DNA of 64,000 bases, taken from Actinomycetaceae bacterium. Its GTDB lineage: Bacteria; Actinomycetota; Actinomycetes; Actinomycetales; Actinomycetaceae. Under the pieces are notes generated by a model. The model did no database searches. It had not been told where the DNA came from and worked only from the letters and a program-made list of their open reading frames with translations. The stretch spans positions 1 through 64,000 of the forward strand of contig JAUNLF010000003.1 in the NCBI GenBank assembly GCA_030532405.1, read 5' to 3'. This document shows positions 38,519-47,002 of the stretch, in pieces; position 1 is the first letter of the stretch; the number at the start of each line of letters is the position of its first letter. Made by a program: the position numbers and the translations under genes.

Positions 38519-39835
38519 CTAGTTTGCGCTGTTTTCGTCCAGATTTTCCGGGAGGGCGAGCTTGGCTGGCTCTTCCTTCTTTGATTCGAGCGGTTCGAGT
38601 CCGGAGATGCTGCGCGCGGTGGGGGAGCCGAGTAGGCCGCGCATTTCGTCGAGGTAGGACGCGATGGATTCGCGTTGACGTTCCAGCTTTTCGACGGTGC
38701 GTTGCGCGGTGGCACGCTCGTTGAGTGCTTCTTGGCGTGCGGCTTCGCGTAGTTGGTCGGCTTCGGCTTCTGCGGCTGCGAGCATGGCTTCCGCGTTGCG
38801 GCGGGCGTCTTCTTGACGGCGACGAACGACGGCGTCGGTGTCGGTGAGTAGGCGCTCGGCGCGTTGCAGGGTTTCGGACAGGTGCTTTTCAGCTTCGGAG
38901 ACTTGCGCGCGAGCGGCGGCAACCATGGCTGAGGTTTCTTCGCGGGCTTGTTCGTGTGCTCGGGCGTCGGCTTCGCGAGCCTTGGCGCGCATGTCGGCGA
39001 TTTCTTGTTCGGCAGCCTGACGTTCTTGGGTGGTGTTTGCGCGCATCTCGTCGGCTTGTTGGCGGGCGTCACGAAGCAGGGTTTCAGCTTCAGCACGCGC
39101 GGAAGCGAGGGCGCTTTCCGCGGAGGAGCGGGCACTTTCGATGGTTTGCTTGGCTTCCGCGTTGGCGGCCTCGCGCACTGCCTGCGCGTCAGCGTTGGCG
39201 TCGGAGCGTAGCTGCGTGGATTCTTGTTCAGCTTGAACGCGTAGCTCAACAGCGTCCTTTTCTACGCGGGCGCGCATTACTTCAACTTCGCGTTCAACGG
39301 ACGCGCGAGCGTCGTTTACGTATGTGTTGGTTTCCGCGCGGGCAGACTGGGCGTCGCGTTCGGCGGACGCAACCATTTCGTCGGCGCGGTGCTGTGCGTT
39401 TGTGAGGACGGTTTCCGCTTCGGTGTGTGCGCGCGAGGTGCGTTCGTCAGCTTCGCGGCGGGCTTCTGACAGGAGGGCTTCGGCCTCGGCTTCGGCGCGT
39501 TGGGTGAGGCGTTGCGTTTGGGTGCGGGTGCGCTCAAGCAGGGCGTCGGCTTCGGCGCGCGCCTTCGTGGTGACGGCGCTGGCTTGCTCTTCGGCGGATC
39601 GCAGGAGTTGTTCAACGCGAGCACCGATGCCCGTGAAGGACGCCCTTTCGTGCTCTTCGAGCTGGGAGCGGTAGTCCTCAACGTCGGCCTCAAGTCCGCG
39701 CGCGCGATCTTCAGCGACCTCGGCGCGGCGGCGGGCTTCGGAAAGCGCGGTCATCAAGGTCTGGAGTTGCTCGTCGACCTGGACGCGGTCGTAGCCGCGC
39801 ATGACGACCGGGAAATCTGTTTGCTCTTCGCTCAC
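38519..39835 (-). CDS. DivIVA-domain coiled-coil protein, Scy-like
   Basis: 438 residues. The first ~30 carry a DivIVA-like motif (FPVVMRGYDRVQVDEQLQTLM). Nearly all the rest, to about residue 400, is a single Ala/Glu/Arg-rich coiled coil with many short ARAEAD/AEAEAL-type repeats. The tail ends in an acidic, non-coiled segment. This layout resembles polar-growth and division scaffolds of actinobacteria (Scy, DivIVA/Wag31 relatives), so a cytoskeletal role at poles or septum is likely. GTG start after AGGAG. It stands alone on the reverse strand. Long antisense frames over it are composition artefacts. Confidence 0.85.
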   Translation of the reverse strand: MSEEQTDFPVVMRGYDRVQVDEQLQTLMTALSEARRRAEVAEDRARGLEADVEDYRSQLEEHERASFTGIGARVEQLLRSAEEQASAVTTKARAEADALLERTRTQTQRLTQRAEAEAEALLSEARREADERTSRAHTEAETVLTNAQHRADEMVASAERDAQSARAETNTYVNDARASVEREVEVMRARVEKDAVELRVQAEQESTQLRSDANADAQAVREAANAEAKQTIESARSSAESALASARAEAETLLRDARQQADEMRANTTQERQAAEQEIADMRAKAREADARAHEQAREETSAMVAAARAQVSEAEKHLSETLQRAERLLTDTDAVVRRRQEDARRNAEAMLAAAEAEADQLREAARQEALNERATAQRTVEKLERQRESIASYLDEMRGLLGSPTARSISGLEPLESKKEEPAKLALPENLDENSAN

Positions 39836-40050
39836 CGATTGCTCCTATGATTAAAAGTGCACAATAAACTAACGCTAGTGCCTAGTGTAAACAACGACGC
39901 GGCTTCGCGTGAAAAGCTACGCAGTTTAGACGCCTTAACGGTATCGAAAAGGTGTCATTAGTCGCTACTGTCGCGCAATTGTGGTTTAACTTCAGGTTTA
40001 CACCTAATCTTTACGTATATGACATTTTTCCGTAACTACAGGGGCATCCG
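39836..40050. promoter_or_regulatory. Divergent promoter region
   Basis: 215 A+T-rich bases between the DivIVA-domain gene and the next forward gene. On the reverse strand TTTACA and TTTATT are separated by 17 bases near 39865-39895, a fair promoter for the coiled-coil gene. On the forward strand TTTACA near 39998 and TATATG near 40016 are too close to be a normal pair. AGGGG precedes the TTG start at 40051. Confidence 0.3.
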
Positions 40051-40968
40051 TTGAATACCGCTTGGAAACGTCAAGGCTTGGCCACCGCGTTGGCCGTGCT
40101 GGGGCTAGTCATGGTTGTAGTTGGTGTTTTGTTTGCGACCGTGTTCCGTCCGGACACTACGGTGAACGCTACTGCGCCGGCCCCGACAACTGCGTATTAC
40201 TCGACCCATCAGGGCGTTTTGAGCCTGGTGGGTGACGAGGCGACCGTTACTGCGACGGCTCCCGATGACCAGGAAATTACTATGGTATTGGGTCGTGCCG
40301 ACGATGTGAAGGCCTGGTTGCAGGGTGTTGCGTACACCGAGATTGTGGGCCTGTCGTCTTGGGAGGATTTGAAATTAGAATCTTTTGAGGGCGAGGACGA
40401 GCCTGGCGAGACCGGTAACCTAGCGGATTCGGATATGTGGCTAGAGGTCAAGACGGGTGCGGGTGAGGTCACTTGGACTCTTAATGAGCCGGCTTCCGAC
40501 CAGGTTTTGCTGACCGCGACTGACGGTGTTGAGCCGGCCCCGACTTTGACGCTGTCGTGGGAGCGTGACCGTCCGATCGCGTGGATTTACGTGCTGATTG
40601 GTGTGGGTGCGCTTTTGATTGCACTTGGCTTGGCGTTGTTCTTCCACCGTTCTAATCGCGGAGCGGAGTCGGACAAGGACAAGAAGGAAGCTACGAAGAA
40701 GCGCAGGCGGGAAGAGTTTGAACGCCAGCGCCGCGTGGAAGTACCTGAGAAGCAGACTATTGAAGCGAAGGTTGCCGGCAGGACCCACGTGCTCCCGTCG
40801 CGTCGCGCGATGCGAGAAGCCCGCGAGCGCGGTGAATCTACCGTGACCGTTGGTGGCCAGAGCTTTGAAACGGGTTTGATACCCGTAGTGAAGAAGGTGC
40901 GGGACGCGGAAGCAGAGGATGCGGCGACGTCCTCGGAAAACGAAAAAACTGACGATTCAAAGAAGTAG
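40051..40968 (+). CDS. Two-helix membrane protein of unknown function
   Basis: 305 residues. Membrane helix 1 is at about 10-32, with an external domain of about 140 residues that is beta-like and rich in Thr and acidic residues. Helix 2 is at about 170-196 (WIYVLIGVGALLIALGLALFF), with a strongly basic then acidic cytoplasmic tail (KKEATKKRRREEFERQRR and a Glu/Asp/Ser end). No family was recognised; similar proteins appear to be confined to Actinomycetales relatives (impression, not searched). TTG start. It is followed after 11 bases by a lipoprotein gene, so the two products probably work together at the outer face of the membrane. Confidence 0.8.
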   Translation: MNTAWKRQGLATALAVLGLVMVVVGVLFATVFRPDTTVNATAPAPTTAYYSTHQGVLSLVGDEATVTATAPDDQEITMVLGRADDVKAWLQGVAYTEIVGLSSWEDLKLESFEGEDEPGETGNLADSDMWLEVKTGAGEVTWTLNEPASDQVLLTATDGVEPAPTLTLSWERDRPIAWIYVLIGVGALLIALGLALFFHRSNRGAESDKDKKEATKKRRREEFERQRRVEVPEKQTIEAKVAGRTHVLPSRRAMREARERGESTVTVGGQSFETGLIPVVKKVRDAEAEDAATSSENEKTDDSKK

Positions 40969-40979
40969 GGGACCTATCA

Positions 40980-41972
40980 ATGAAACGTTCGCGTATTGCC
41001 GCTGCCGCAGTTGTACTGGCTCTTTCGAGTGCCGGTCTTGCGGGTTGCGCTGATGAGGTGCCCGAAGTTCCAGAGCCTGTTGAGCAGCCGACGGCCGTTG
41101 AGAGTCCGAACTTGGATTCGGAGCAGGTCGGCACCGTCCTCGAAGATGTTATGAAGGTCGTTAAGGAGGGCGACGAGGCGAAAGACTCGGAGCTGCTTGC
41201 CCCGCGCGTGAAGGATCCCGCGCTGACGCTGAGGGCGGGTTACTATCAGCTGGCTAAGGTCAAGGAAAAGGAAGTTCCGGAGTTTGTCCTCGATGAGGAT
41301 TCCGCAACTGTTACGAATACTGACGAGTGGCCGCGCGCCATCGTAGTGCCGACGATCGAAGATGAGGGCGAGCTGCCGAAGCTCGCGTTTATTACGCAAG
41401 ACTCGGCGCGTGATGACTACAAGCTGGAAAGCTGGGTGCGCATGTACCCGGGCAAGAGCGTTCAGACGGTGGAAGTCTCGGAGGGCTCGAGGGTAGTTCC
41501 CAACGATTCTACGGACTACTTACTGTCACCGACCGATGCGTTGGCGGCCTGGGCGGGGCGTCTTGACGGCGAAGGCGAGAATGCGGACCTGATCGCGGAA
41601 GACGAATTTACGAAGAGCTACCAGGCGGAGCGTGACAAGCTGGACGAGGCGTCCGGTGAATCCGGAGAGGTGACGTTCAAGGCGTCGCCGGCGGAGTCGC
41701 CGATTACCGCTGTGCAACTGGTTGACGGCAAGGCCCTGGTGTCCGGCCACATCACGTACACCGTGACTCACAAGCGTACGGATGAGCGTGCAAACTATAC
41801 GATCGGTGGCTACGCCGGTGAGCTCATGGAAGACCCGATGGTCGGTGACCAGCCCGTGGAGATCACCTACCTGGTCAGCGTGGCTTTGGTAGTGCCCGAG
41901 CAAGTTTCTGGTGCCCTTATCGAGCCGGTCGGGGCCGAACGCGTAATCCGATCCATTAAGCGCATAGAGTAG
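40980..41972 (+). CDS. Lipoprotein of unknown function
   Basis: 330 residues with a clear lipobox, LAGC with Cys at 23, after a basic hydrophobic signal peptide, so it is lipid-anchored outside. A short acidic Pro/Glu linker is followed by a domain of about 280 residues with no recognised motif. It follows the two-helix membrane protein gene and precedes a terminator. Confidence 0.82.
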   Translation: MKRSRIAAAAVVLALSSAGLAGCADEVPEVPEPVEQPTAVESPNLDSEQVGTVLEDVMKVVKEGDEAKDSELLAPRVKDPALTLRAGYYQLAKVKEKEVPEFVLDEDSATVTNTDEWPRAIVVPTIEDEGELPKLAFITQDSARDDYKLESWVRMYPGKSVQTVEVSEGSRVVPNDSTDYLLSPTDALAAWAGRLDGEGENADLIAEDEFTKSYQAERDKLDEASGESGEVTFKASPAESPITAVQLVDGKALVSGHITYTVTHKRTDERANYTIGGYAGELMEDPMVGDQPVEITYLVSVALVVPEQVSGALIEPVGAERVIRSIKRIE

Positions 41973-42032
41973 ATCCGGTAACTTTCACCGCTTTGCGCGC
42001 AGCCTCCGTGCGGGGGCACACCCGCCCGGATA

Positions 42033-42086
42033 CGGCACGCGTCGTGGTTGCCGGGATTGTGCAGACGGGGCTCGTGCCGCGTTTTT
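42033..42086 (+). terminator. Probable terminator after the lipoprotein gene
   Basis: CGGCACG and CGTGCCG form a 7-bp stem, then CGTTTTT. The loop is long (33 bases), which weakens the call, but the T-run and location fit. Confidence 0.4.
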
Positions 42087-42132
42087 AAGGCGGGCAGTGA
42101 GCTTTAGACGATTTTTATAGAGAGGGAACACT

Positions 42133-43083
42133 ATGGCTAACGAACAGGGCATGCCCGCAGATACGCGCGGTGCTGTATCTTTGGGCCAGCCTGGCGCGCA
42201 GCCGGCAGGTCAGGCGGGCGCGGCAGCTGCGTCAGGCTACGGCGCAGGAGCTCCCACTGGCGCTAACGGGGCTTACCCCGCCGCGGAGGCGGCCGCCCAG
42301 CCCGGGCAGCTTACCGGCCCGATCATCCGAGATATCGACGAGTCCGACCTCGAAGAAATCGTTGAAATCTCTAACCAGCTACCCGTCGTCATTGATCTGT
42401 GGGCAGATTGGTGCCAGCCGTGCAAGCAGTTGAGCCCGATCCTCGATGAGATCGTTAAGGAACTCGACGGCCGCGTTGTGCTTGCAAAGGTTGACGTGGA
42501 GGCGAACCCGCAGCTTGCGCAAATGTTCCAAGCCCAGTCGATTCCGACCGTCGTTGCGATTATTGGAGGGCGCCCCGTCCCACTGTTCCAGGGCGCTCAA
42601 CCAAAGGAACAGGTCGTTGCCGTATTCAACGAGCTGTTAAAGATTGCGGCCAACGCCGGCCTCACGGGCCGAATGATTGATAGTCCGCAGGACGCCGCCC
42701 CGAAAGTGAATCCGCTGCACGAGGCCGCGCTCGCGGCCGAGGACGCCGGAGACCTGGAGGGCGCTATTGCGCAGTGGCACAAGGTACTTGCCAACTCGCC
42801 TAAGGACACGGTCGCGAAGGAGGCGATTGCTCGTCTGAAGTTGGCTCAGCGCGTTAAGGATGGGGACGATTCGCCCATGTCTCGCGCGGACCAGGCTTTT
42901 GTTGATGGTGATGCGGATTCCGCGTTCGGCATGCTACTCGACATTATTCAGTCCTCCAAGGGGTCTGACGATGAGGCATTCGAGGCGGCTCGTACGCGCC
43001 TGCTAGAGATGTTCACCGTTCTTGGAAACGCTGATCCGCGTGTTAAAAATGCTCGAGGACGCCTTTCAAGCTTGCTGTTCTAG
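42133..43083 (+). CDS. Thioredoxin-domain TPR protein, YbbN-like co-chaperone
   Basis: 316 residues. The first ~60 are Ala/Gly/Pro-rich and disordered. A thioredoxin domain (about 62-170) follows, with an intact WCQPC active site at 92-97. A C-terminal helical TPR-like region (about 195-316) carries PLHEAALAAEDAGDLEGAIAQWHKVL. This is the layout of YbbN/CnoX-type chaperedoxins, which hold unfolded proteins and hand them to the GroEL/DnaK systems. The CxxC is retained here, whereas E. coli YbbN has a modified site. No signal peptide, so cytoplasmic. Confidence 0.88.
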   Translation: MANEQGMPADTRGAVSLGQPGAQPAGQAGAAAASGYGAGAPTGANGAYPAAEAAAQPGQLTGPIIRDIDESDLEEIVEISNQLPVVIDLWADWCQPCKQLSPILDEIVKELDGRVVLAKVDVEANPQLAQMFQAQSIPTVVAIIGGRPVPLFQGAQPKEQVVAVFNELLKIAANAGLTGRMIDSPQDAAPKVNPLHEAALAAEDAGDLEGAIAQWHKVLANSPKDTVAKEAIARLKLAQRVKDGDDSPMSRADQAFVDGDADSAFGMLLDIIQSSKGSDDEAFEAARTRLLEMFTVLGNADPRVKNARGRLSSLLF

Positions 43084-43126
43084 CTAAAATAAAGGGGAAA
43101 TACCCGCCCTAGTACTAAGGGAAAAA

Positions 43127-43828
43127 ATGAGTAGCCCGCTTTCTAATACGGCTGGAGCAACTACAGCTCTGAAAGTCTTGATTGGCATCTTTTCCCTTGT
43201 GATCCTGGCGAGTATCGGCGTCATTCTTTCAAAGACCGTATTTGCGCCTTCCGCGCAAGCACCCGCGGCCAGTGAGCAACCCTCAGTTGAAGCAACCTCA
43301 CTAGAGACTGTAACGCCGGAGCCTTCCGAGGAGGTTCCCACCGAACCTGTAACGGAAGTTGAGGAGGCACCGTCGACTGAGCCCAAGACGGAAGCGCCTG
43401 CCGAGGACGATGAGGCGGACGCGCAAATTGCGGCTGCAGAACGGTCAGGCGTGGAGCTTATTCGCGGTACTATTCGCGTTTTTAACGCGGAGGAGCTGCG
43501 CGACTTCCAGGGCGCATTTGATGCCATTCCGGAGAGCGAGGGCGCGCTCTTCGCGGTCTTGGTCTTTGACGAGCCGCAAGATTTCACGGCGGCTAGAGGA
43601 GCTGATCCCGGTTTTTTGACCCGTGAAGCGCAAATGTTAGGCCTTGTCGATTACCGGCCTGGCTGGACAGAGCAACTAGCAGCAATTGAAGCGTGGGAAG
43701 AATACGACGGTCTGCACGTGACGATGATTGCACCGGAGGCCGGATGGCCATCTGAAGGAACCTTGCCTTACTCCCAGCCCAGAGCATTTCCGGACGATCC
43801 CTCCGAATTCGAGTTTTGGGTGAAGTAG
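43127..43828 (+). CDS. Membrane-anchored protein of unknown function, first of a pair
   Basis: 233 residues. One membrane helix (about 15-38) is followed by a Ser/Thr/Pro/Glu-rich linker (about 40-100, runs of TPEPSEEVPTEP type). A soluble domain of about 130 residues follows, expected outside the cell (VELIRGTIRVFNAEELRDFQ...EFEFWVK). No cysteines are visible in the external domain and no family was recognised. AAGGG precedes the ATG. The next gene has the same layout but no clear sequence match, so the two form a module. Confidence 0.75.
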   Translation: MSSPLSNTAGATTALKVLIGIFSLVILASIGVILSKTVFAPSAQAPAASEQPSVEATSLETVTPEPSEEVPTEPVTEVEEAPSTEPKTEAPAEDDEADAQIAAAERSGVELIRGTIRVFNAEELRDFQGAFDAIPESEGALFAVLVFDEPQDFTAARGADPGFLTREAQMLGLVDYRPGWTEQLAAIEAWEEYDGLHVTMIAPEAGWPSEGTLPYSQPRAFPDDPSEFEFWVK

Positions 43829-43877
43829 ACCGGGCTCAACGCCAGGTCTTGGAATGCAACTAGAAAGGTTCTACCCA

Positions 43878-44609
43878 ATGTCCAACAACACAGTGCCAGA
43901 ATCATCCCAAAATTCGAAGCCCCCTGCGGCTAGCGGAAACGGACTAAAAATCGCGATAGGCGTTATTGCCGTGATCGTATTAGTAGTTGCGGGAATATTT
44001 TTCGCAAACCGTACATCGAAGCCATCTGAGGCAGATGCGCAGCCCACAGAGCAAGCTACCACCGAAGAATCGGTTACTGAAGAACCCGAATCGGAGGCCA
44101 CTGAGGAAGCTGAAGAGGCTCCCACTAGCGAGCTTGCAGGTATGTACATGAGTGTTTTAGACGATGAAGACTACTTGAAATTTTTTCCAGAGGAACTAAA
44201 AGATAACGAGGACTACGCGTTTGAGTCGGCGCAGTACGCCCTAGTTGAGATTTCGGGCGATGATAACCCTGAGCTGTTGGTTAAGACCGACGGCGTGCTC
44301 TCACCCGTTTGGTTCGTTTCTAATGAGGGTCACATTATTACGCCTGACGTCACAGTCGGCACTGCTTCTGACAACCAATTTGAAGGGATACTATACCAAC
44401 TCCCCAACGCGTCGCTCATCTACGGTGAATATAATCCCGAAACGGGTGATGGCGCGGCTTACGAGCTAAAGTCTCCCGATGGTCCGGTTCAAAGAACAGA
44501 AGTGGCACAAATCGTAAAAGGTGCTGTGCCCGCGGATCTGTTGAGTGATGCTGAACTAGTTGAATTCTTTGATGCTTCTGACAGAAGCCACCTTCAAGAC
44601 CTGCCTTAA
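43878..44609 (+). CDS. Membrane-anchored protein of unknown function, second of a pair
   Basis: 243 residues from ATG at 43878 (MSNNTVPESS), chosen over an in-frame ATG at 43854 because AAAGG lies between them at the right distance. A membrane helix (about 24-43) is followed by an acidic Glu/Thr linker (about 46-85). An external domain of about 155 residues begins MYMSVLDDEDYLKFF and includes YALVEISGDDNPELLVKTDG, a segment resembling EF-hand-like or FG-GAP-like 'DxxxDxxPELL' calcium loops. Function unknown. Base composition is lower in G+C than most neighbours. It ends at a very strong terminator. Confidence 0.73.
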   Translation: MSNNTVPESSQNSKPPAASGNGLKIAIGVIAVIVLVVAGIFFANRTSKPSEADAQPTEQATTEESVTEEPESEATEEAEEAPTSELAGMYMSVLDDEDYLKFFPEELKDNEDYAFESAQYALVEISGDDNPELLVKTDGVLSPVWFVSNEGHIITPDVTVGTASDNQFEGILYQLPNASLIYGEYNPETGDGAAYELKSPDGPVQRTEVAQIVKGAVPADLLSDAELVEFFDASDRSHLQDLP

Positions 44610-44627
44610 CAAAGCAAGTACCTGTAG

Positions 44628-44681
44628 GTAAACAAAGTGGGAGGGTGCGCCCAGCTGGGCACGCCCTCCCACTTTGTTTAC
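44628..44681. terminator. Long bidirectional terminator between the membrane-protein pair and glgB
   Basis: GTAAACAAAGTGGGAGGG pairs perfectly with CCCTCCCACTTTGTTTAC (18 bp), and an inner GCCCAG/CTGGGC palindrome fills the centre. A-rich and T-rich edges serve both directions of the convergent genes. One GAGGGCG copy (reverse) is in the right arm. Confidence 0.9.
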
Positions 44682-44686
44682 TTGGC

Positions 44687-46873
44687 TTAGTTGTCCTTAA
44701 CGGGGCGCAACCAAATGGCTCCTAGCGGTGGGACGCGTAGTTGCGCGGAGGCCGGCCTACCGTTCCAGGGAACTTCCTCTGCGACGATCTCACCCATGTT
44801 GCCCACACCGGAGCCGCCGTAAACCTCAGCGTCAGTGTTAAGCACTTCCTCCCAGCGACCCGCAAAGGGAAGGCCAACGCGGTAGCCTTCGTGCGGGTTG
44901 CCCGCAAAGTTCGAGATGCAAACCAGGAGTTCGGGCTCGCCCTCCTCGGTCTTTCCCTTGCGAATGTAGGAAATGACGTTGTGGTCCGCGTCGCCGGCTT
45001 CAATCCACTCGTAGCCGGTGAAGTTGTCGTCCCAAAGTGAGGGCGAACTGGTGTAGATCTCGTTCAGCCTAGTGACAAGGCGGTTCACGCCGCGGTGACC
45101 CGGATCGTCCAGTAGCCACCAGTCCAGCGAGTACGCTTCGGACCACTCGGACTCCTGGCCGATCTCCTGGCCCATGAACAGTAGCTGCTTACCCGGGTGC
45201 GACCACTGGTATGCAAGCAGTGAACGCAGGCCGGCGAGGCGACGCCACTTGTCGCCCGGCATCTTCGAAATCAAAGACCCCTTGCCGTGAACGACCTCGT
45301 CGTGGGAAAGCGGCAGAATAAAGTTTTCCGAGAACGCGTAAACCAGCGAGAACGTCAGCTCCCCGTGATGCCAGCGGCGGTTCACCGGGTCTTCTTGCAT
45401 GTAGCGCAGGGTGTCGTTCATCCAACCCATGTTCCACTTCATGCCGAACCCTAGGCCGCCACCTGACGTCGGTGCGGTTACGCCCGGCCACGCGGTGGAC
45501 TCCTCCGCGATCATCACAACACCGGGGTTGCGACGGTACGCGGTCGCGTTCGTCTCTTGCAAGAACTGGATGGCCTCCAAGTGCTCGCGTCCACCGTACT
45601 GGTTCGGACGCCACTCACCGTCGTTACGCGAGTAGTCCAGGTAGAGCATCGACGCTACAGCGTCTACGCGCAGGCCATCAATGTGGAACTCTTCAAGCCA
45701 GTACAGCGCGTTTGCAACCAGGAAGTTACGAACCTCGCGGCGACCAAAGTTAAACACGAGCGTGCCCCAGTCCGGGTGCTCGCCGCGCATGGGATCGGGA
45801 TCCTCGTAAAGCGCGGTCCCATCGAAGCGGGCCAGCGCCCAGTTGTCCTTCGGGAAGTGCGCCGGAACCCAGTCAAGCAAAACACCAATACCCGCCTGGT
45901 GTAGCTTGTCAACCAGGTAGCGGAAATCATCGGGAGTACCGAAACGCGCGGTAGGCGCGTAGTAGGACGTCACCTGGTAGCCCCAGGAACCGCCAAACGG
46001 GTGCTCCGCCACGGGCATAAACTCAACGTGCGTGAAGCCCATACGCTTTAAATAGGGGACCAGTTCATCGGCGAGCCCGCGGTACCCCAAGCCCTGCTTC
46101 CAAGAACCGATATGAACCTCGTAGATGGACATGGGTCCGTCATGCGGATTCTTCAGCGGACGGTTCTCCATCCACTCATCGTCATTCCACTCGTGGAACT
46201 TATCCGTAACAACCGACGCGGTCGCCGGCGGAATCTCGGTTGCCCTAGCCATCGGGTCGGCCTTCTGCATCCAGTTGCCGTCCGGCCCGCAAATCTCAAA
46301 CTTGTAGCGAGCCCCAACCTCGACACCCGGAATGAACAGTTCCCAAACACCGGAAGAGCCCAGCGAACGCATCGAACTACCGGTCCCATCCCAGTAGTTA
46401 AAGTCGCCCACCACGCGCACAGCCCGAGCATTCGGCGCCCACACGGCGAAAGACACACCGCGAACAGTTCCCAGCTCGCCCTCGTATTCACGCAAATGCG
46501 CGCCAAGCGCATCCCACAGGGTTTCGTGGCGGCCCTCACCGATTAGGTACAGGTCCATCTCGCCAAGGGTCGGCAAGAAGCGGTACGGGTCGTCAGCCTC
46601 AACTACCTGGTCGCCGTACGTGACGCGCAGGCGGTAGTCCGGGATCGTGTCACCGGGTAGCACTGCAACCCACACGCCGTCCTGCTCGTGAGTGGCCTTG
46701 TAGGTCGCGTCCTTGGTGATGACCTCTACGGAATCCGCCAGGTGGCGTACAGCGCGGATCGTAATCGAACCTTCGCCGACGTGGGCGCCCAGTACGGAGT
46801 GAGGAGAATGGTGCCGGGCCCCGGCTACCGCGGCAAGAGTCTGTTCATCAACGGGGATTGGTGTGGCGTTCAT
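44687..46873 (-). CDS. glgB: 1,4-alpha-glucan branching enzyme GlgB
   Basis: GH13 enzyme that introduces alpha-1,6 branches. The 728 residues comprise an N-terminal carbohydrate-binding part (about 1-105), a CBM48 region (about 110-220) and the catalytic barrel. The barrel has [17 protein letters not shown] (nucleophile Asp), [11 protein letters not shown] (acid/base Glu) and [15 protein letters not shown]. The C-terminal beta-domain ends [16 protein letters not shown] is nine bases before the ATG. It is the last gene of the GlgE-pathway row, 129 bases after mak. Confidence 0.97.
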   Translation of the reverse strand: MNATPIPVDEQTLAAVAGARHHSPHSVLGAHVGEGSITIRAVRHLADSVEVITKDATYKATHEQDGVWVAVLPGDTIPDYRLRVTYGDQVVEADDPYRFLPTLGEMDLYLIGEGRHETLWDALGAHLREYEGELGTVRGVSFAVWAPNARAVRVVGDFNYWDGTGSSMRSLGSSGVWELFIPGVEVGARYKFEICGPDGNWMQKADPMARATEIPPATASVVTDKFHEWNDDEWMENRPLKNPHDGPMSIYEVHIGSWKQGLGYRGLADELVPYLKRMGFTHVEFMPVAEHPFGGSWGYQVTSYYAPTARFGTPDDFRYLVDKLHQAGIGVLLDWVPAHFPKDNWALARFDGTALYEDPDPMRGEHPDWGTLVFNFGRREVRNFLVANALYWLEEFHIDGLRVDAVASMLYLDYSRNDGEWRPNQYGGREHLEAIQFLQETNATAYRRNPGVVMIAEESTAWPGVTAPTSGGGLGFGMKWNMGWMNDTLRYMQEDPVNRRWHHGELTFSLVYAFSENFILPLSHDEVVHGKGSLISKMPGDKWRRLAGLRSLLAYQWSHPGKQLLFMGQEIGQESEWSEAYSLDWWLLDDPGHRGVNRLVTRLNEIYTSSPSLWDDNFTGYEWIEAGDADHNVISYIRKGKTEEGEPELLVCISNFAGNPHEGYRVGLPFAGRWEEVLNTDAEVYGGSGVGNMGEIVAEEVPWNGRPASAQLRVPPLGAIWLRPVKDN

Positions 46874-46966
46874 ATTTGCAATTCTTCCATGAAGGGATGG
46901 TCTTAGGGCGAAAACGGGAATGCCGCTTATGCCGGTTGATCACAATGTCGGGTTTACGAGGGCGTG

Positions 46967-46989
46967 CCCGCGCGGCCTTCCCGCGCGGG
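46967..46989 (-). other. G+C-rich hairpin between mak and glgB
   Basis: CCCGCGCGG and CCGCGCGGG, a perfect 9-bp stem with a 5-base loop, 14 bases past the mak stop. No T-run follows on the reverse strand. It may stabilise or process the message between mak and glgB, or act as a weak attenuator. Confidence 0.45.
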
Positions 46990-47002
46990 GGTACCGGCAA
47001 GC

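Noticed and set aside
38323-39250. Long open frames opposite or overlapping the DivIVA-domain coiled-coil gene (up to about 300 codons)
   Set aside because: They are composition artefacts of the Ala/Glu/Arg repeats. They have no Shine-Dalgarno and encode Pro/Thr/Lys-rich low-complexity sequence, while the coiled-coil frame has a DivIVA motif and good start.
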